DNA from: CANMIH01 sp049116335
GTDB lineage: Bacteria > Pseudomonadota > Alphaproteobacteria > Rhodobacterales > Rhodobacteraceae
Length of the DNA stretch: 64,000 nucleotides
Reading direction: 5' to 3'
Assembly (NCBI GenBank): GCA_049116335.1
Contig: JAGDYZ010000005.1
Span: 95,999 to 159,998 of the forward strand
How positions within the stretch are numbered: the first letter of the stretch is position 1; each line of letters starts with the position of its first letter. The notes under the pieces were generated by a model, which did no database searches, was not told where the DNA came from, and worked only from the letters and a program-made list of their open reading frames with translations. Position numbers and translations under genes: made by a program. Positions 62,725 through 64,000 of this stretch are shown in pieces.

Positions 62725-63510
62725 ATGCGCGCACGACACGAGGCAGAGTGCGGGTATAAACGGGTATTATTGTTCGGGAATTTTCTTGTGGATATTGATT
62801 GGCTGAAGGCCAGCGAAGACCAGCGCAAACAGCTTTATGTGGCAACCCGTGCCGTCGCGGATGCTGGCAACACAACGGTTGAAGAGATCATGGACGCCGC
62901 CCTAGGGCGCAAAGCGCTGATGGGCACCGACTACATGTCCACCTTCCGCGGAGGTAAAATTCGCAAGTCCTATGCCAAGTTGATCCATGGCTGGATTGCT
63001 GGAAACCACATCGAAACAGCCAACAATATTGCACCAGATCTGTTCCCTCTTCCGCATACCGATGCATGGGACAGTTATATCGAGACGCACGGCATTCGCG
63101 GCAAGCTACAGATCAAACGTTTTGCCAAGAATGAATTGAACCTCATCAAAAAGGTCAAGGTTCGCGATGCGCCTGATGCGACTCTCAAACTTGGTGAGGA
63201 GTTCTGCTTTTTCCTGAAATCCGACCTCCGCACGCATGCTATCGGGTTTGAGCGATACAAAGAGAAATGGCACGTGATGCCGTTAGGCCCGAACGGCTCA
63301 CATACCTTTCTGCTACAAAGTGACGAAGCACATTTTCCAATTGATATAAATGGAGAAATTGAACGACTTACCGAAGAAAGTGATTTGGATATACATCGTT
63401 TCGCCTTCGTTGTCTCGAAAAATGCCAATGACTTACCCCGCACACCCGACATTAAGGATATCGGCCAAGCCGCAAATCTGCATTATATCGACGTTTTATT
63501 CTCAGTCTGA
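62725..63510 (+). CDS. Hypothetical protein with possible DUF4384-like C-terminus
   Basis: Up to 261 residues, divergent from the recombinase pair. The N-terminal half is helical (EERKQLYVATRAVADAGN-like, residues 30-100). The C-terminal half, LKLGEEFCFFLKSDLRTHAI followed by HVMPLGPNG, has the strand order of small beta-sandwich domains such as DUF4384, but the match is by eye only. The start is uncertain: ATG at 62725 or a downstream GTG near 62788. Lies in AT-richer DNA at the end of the window. Confidence 0.6.
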   Translation: MRARHEAECGYKRVLLFGNFLVDIDWLKASEDQRKQLYVATRAVADAGNTTVEEIMDAALGRKALMGTDYMSTFRGGKIRKSYAKLIHGWIAGNHIETANNIAPDLFPLPHTDAWDSYIETHGIRGKLQIKRFAKNELNLIKKVKVRDAPDATLKLGEEFCFFLKSDLRTHAIGFERYKEKWHVMPLGPNGSHTFLLQSDEAHFPIDINGEIERLTEESDLDIHRFAFVVSKNANDLPRTPDIKDIGQAANLHYIDVLFSV

Positions 63511-63893
63511 AATTTGTAAACTAGCGGCAGTATTCGCTCATTGGCACCTTTCAGCTCCGACCATTCCTTGGCACCAACTGTTTGCAGCTGACCCCAGCGG
63601 CCAAGTTTTGCATGCGCGATATCTGCAAAAAACACCTCAGGGTCACAGAGATCAAGGATGAGATTTTCTGCCTCGGCTGACTTTGCCATCTCAACCGCAT
63701 CAAAATAGGCAGGCAAAATCACCTCTTTCGCAAACTCCTGAGTACACTCAGCATCAGGCAGATTGTCTGCATTTAGCGACGCGCCAATGGACCACATATC
63801 ACCCACATGCCCAAGTAGCTGAAATACTCTCGTTGCCGCCTTGGGATGGGTTTCGCTAGGATTGAGGTTGTCCGAGTCAAGTTCGTCAATCAA
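63483..63893 (-). CDS. Hypothetical helical protein, maybe truncated by an IS
   Basis: A 136-residue mostly helical protein without recognised family (CTQEFAKEVILPAYFDAVEM, FFADIAHAKLGRWGQLQTVG). The only start seen is a TTG at 63893, 17 bases from the edge of an insertion sequence, and a stop lies three codons before it. The true N-terminus may have been lost. It overlaps the convergent neighbouring gene by 28 bases. Confidence 0.55.
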   Translation of the reverse strand: MIDELDSDNLNPSETHPKAATRVFQLLGHVGDMWSIGASLNADNLPDAECTQEFAKEVILPAYFDAVEMAKSAEAENLILDLCDPEVFFADIAHAKLGRWGQLQTVGAKEWSELKGANERILPLVYKFQTENKTSI

Positions 63894-63910
63894 TACTGAT
63901 CAGCCCCACC

Positions 63911-64000
63911 TGAGTGGTCCAATTTGATTGTTAGTGCATGATTGGCCTTTGGTCCATCTGGACGATGGTTTCCGATGCCGGTGGGCGATAGCCGAGAGCA
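63911..64000. mobile_element. Edge of an insertion sequence, cut by window end
   Basis: The sequence from TGAGTGGTCCAATTTGATTG rightward contains the 3' end of a transposase gene; the exact terminus may lie a few bases earlier (63897-63911). The rest is outside the window. Confidence 0.6.
63931..64000 (-). CDS. C-terminus of an IS3/IS481-type transposase, partial
   Basis: Translated from the minus strand the last residues read ALGYRPPASETIVQMDQRPIMH and stop at 63931-63933. The LGYRPPA stretch is a common ending of integrase-core (rve) transposases of the IS3/IS481 groups. Only 22 codons lie in the window, so the exact family is open. Confidence 0.65.
   Translation of the reverse strand, partial: ALGYRPPASETIVQMDQRPIMH

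Overview
The window is chromosomal DNA from a marine Rhodobacterales (Roseobacter-group) alphaproteobacterium. Supporting signs are a full sodium-pumping NADH:quinone oxidoreductase operon, an Irr-type Fur regulator beside fabA/fabB, the alphaproteobacterial cluster miaB-phoH-ybeY-corC-lnt-metK-trmB, an aroA...cmk...rpsA-ihfB-lapA-trpF series, and a SAM/SAH riboswitch directly in front of metK, a class known from Rhodobacterales.

Layout. 1-6.9 kb: apbE (cut by the window edge) diverges from nqrABCDEF; ApbE attaches the covalent FMN of NqrB and NqrC. 6.9-12.6 kb: small housekeeping genes (HMCES-type protein, periplasmic 5'-nucleotidase, DUF952, pyrD, ArsC-like reductase, trpF, lapA, ihfB). 12.9-21.2 kb: rpsA, then a group not usually found here (zinc GTPase with a Zur-like box, GNAT, nitroreductase, HxlR regulator), then cmk, a membrane protein, aroA and trmB. 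21.3-31.2 kb: a small membrane protein coupled to a chemoreceptor, then the metK-to-miaB cluster, in which a lipoprotein and an OmpA protein sharing a cysteine module sit between phoH and miaB. 31.3-35.6 kb: GT2-like protein, GNAT, fabB-fabA, irr. 36.0-42.3 kb: a dipeptidase with a complete Dpp/Opp-type peptide ABC importer. 42.3-49.5 kb: putA with a divergent Lrp-type regulator, then a 998-residue fusion of an APH-type kinase, an M23 peptidase-like domain and an AGXT2L-type PLP phospholyase. 49.8-54.0 kb: a hybrid sensor kinase and an ABC exporter, convergent.

54.25-64 kb is accessory. A tRNA-Leu(UAA) gene is the attachment site of a 6.4-kb integrative element bounded by a 20-bp direct repeat. 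The element carries an AlpA-like excisionase, a C5-methyltransferase-like protein, a DHH phosphoesterase broken by an IS21-family element, a small membrane protein and a P4-type tyrosine integrase. Beyond its far repeat lies a second recombination module: a large serine recombinase whose 3' end runs through the duplicated tRNA end, a small partner gene, two unknown genes, and the edge of another insertion sequence. The serine recombinase apparently once lay directly beside the tRNA and was displaced by the first element.

The least explained items are the kinase/M23/phospholyase fusion, the tandem recombinase arrangement at tRNA-Leu, and the lipoprotein/OmpA pair with a shared module. No CRISPR array, rRNA or recognisable anti-phage locus was seen.
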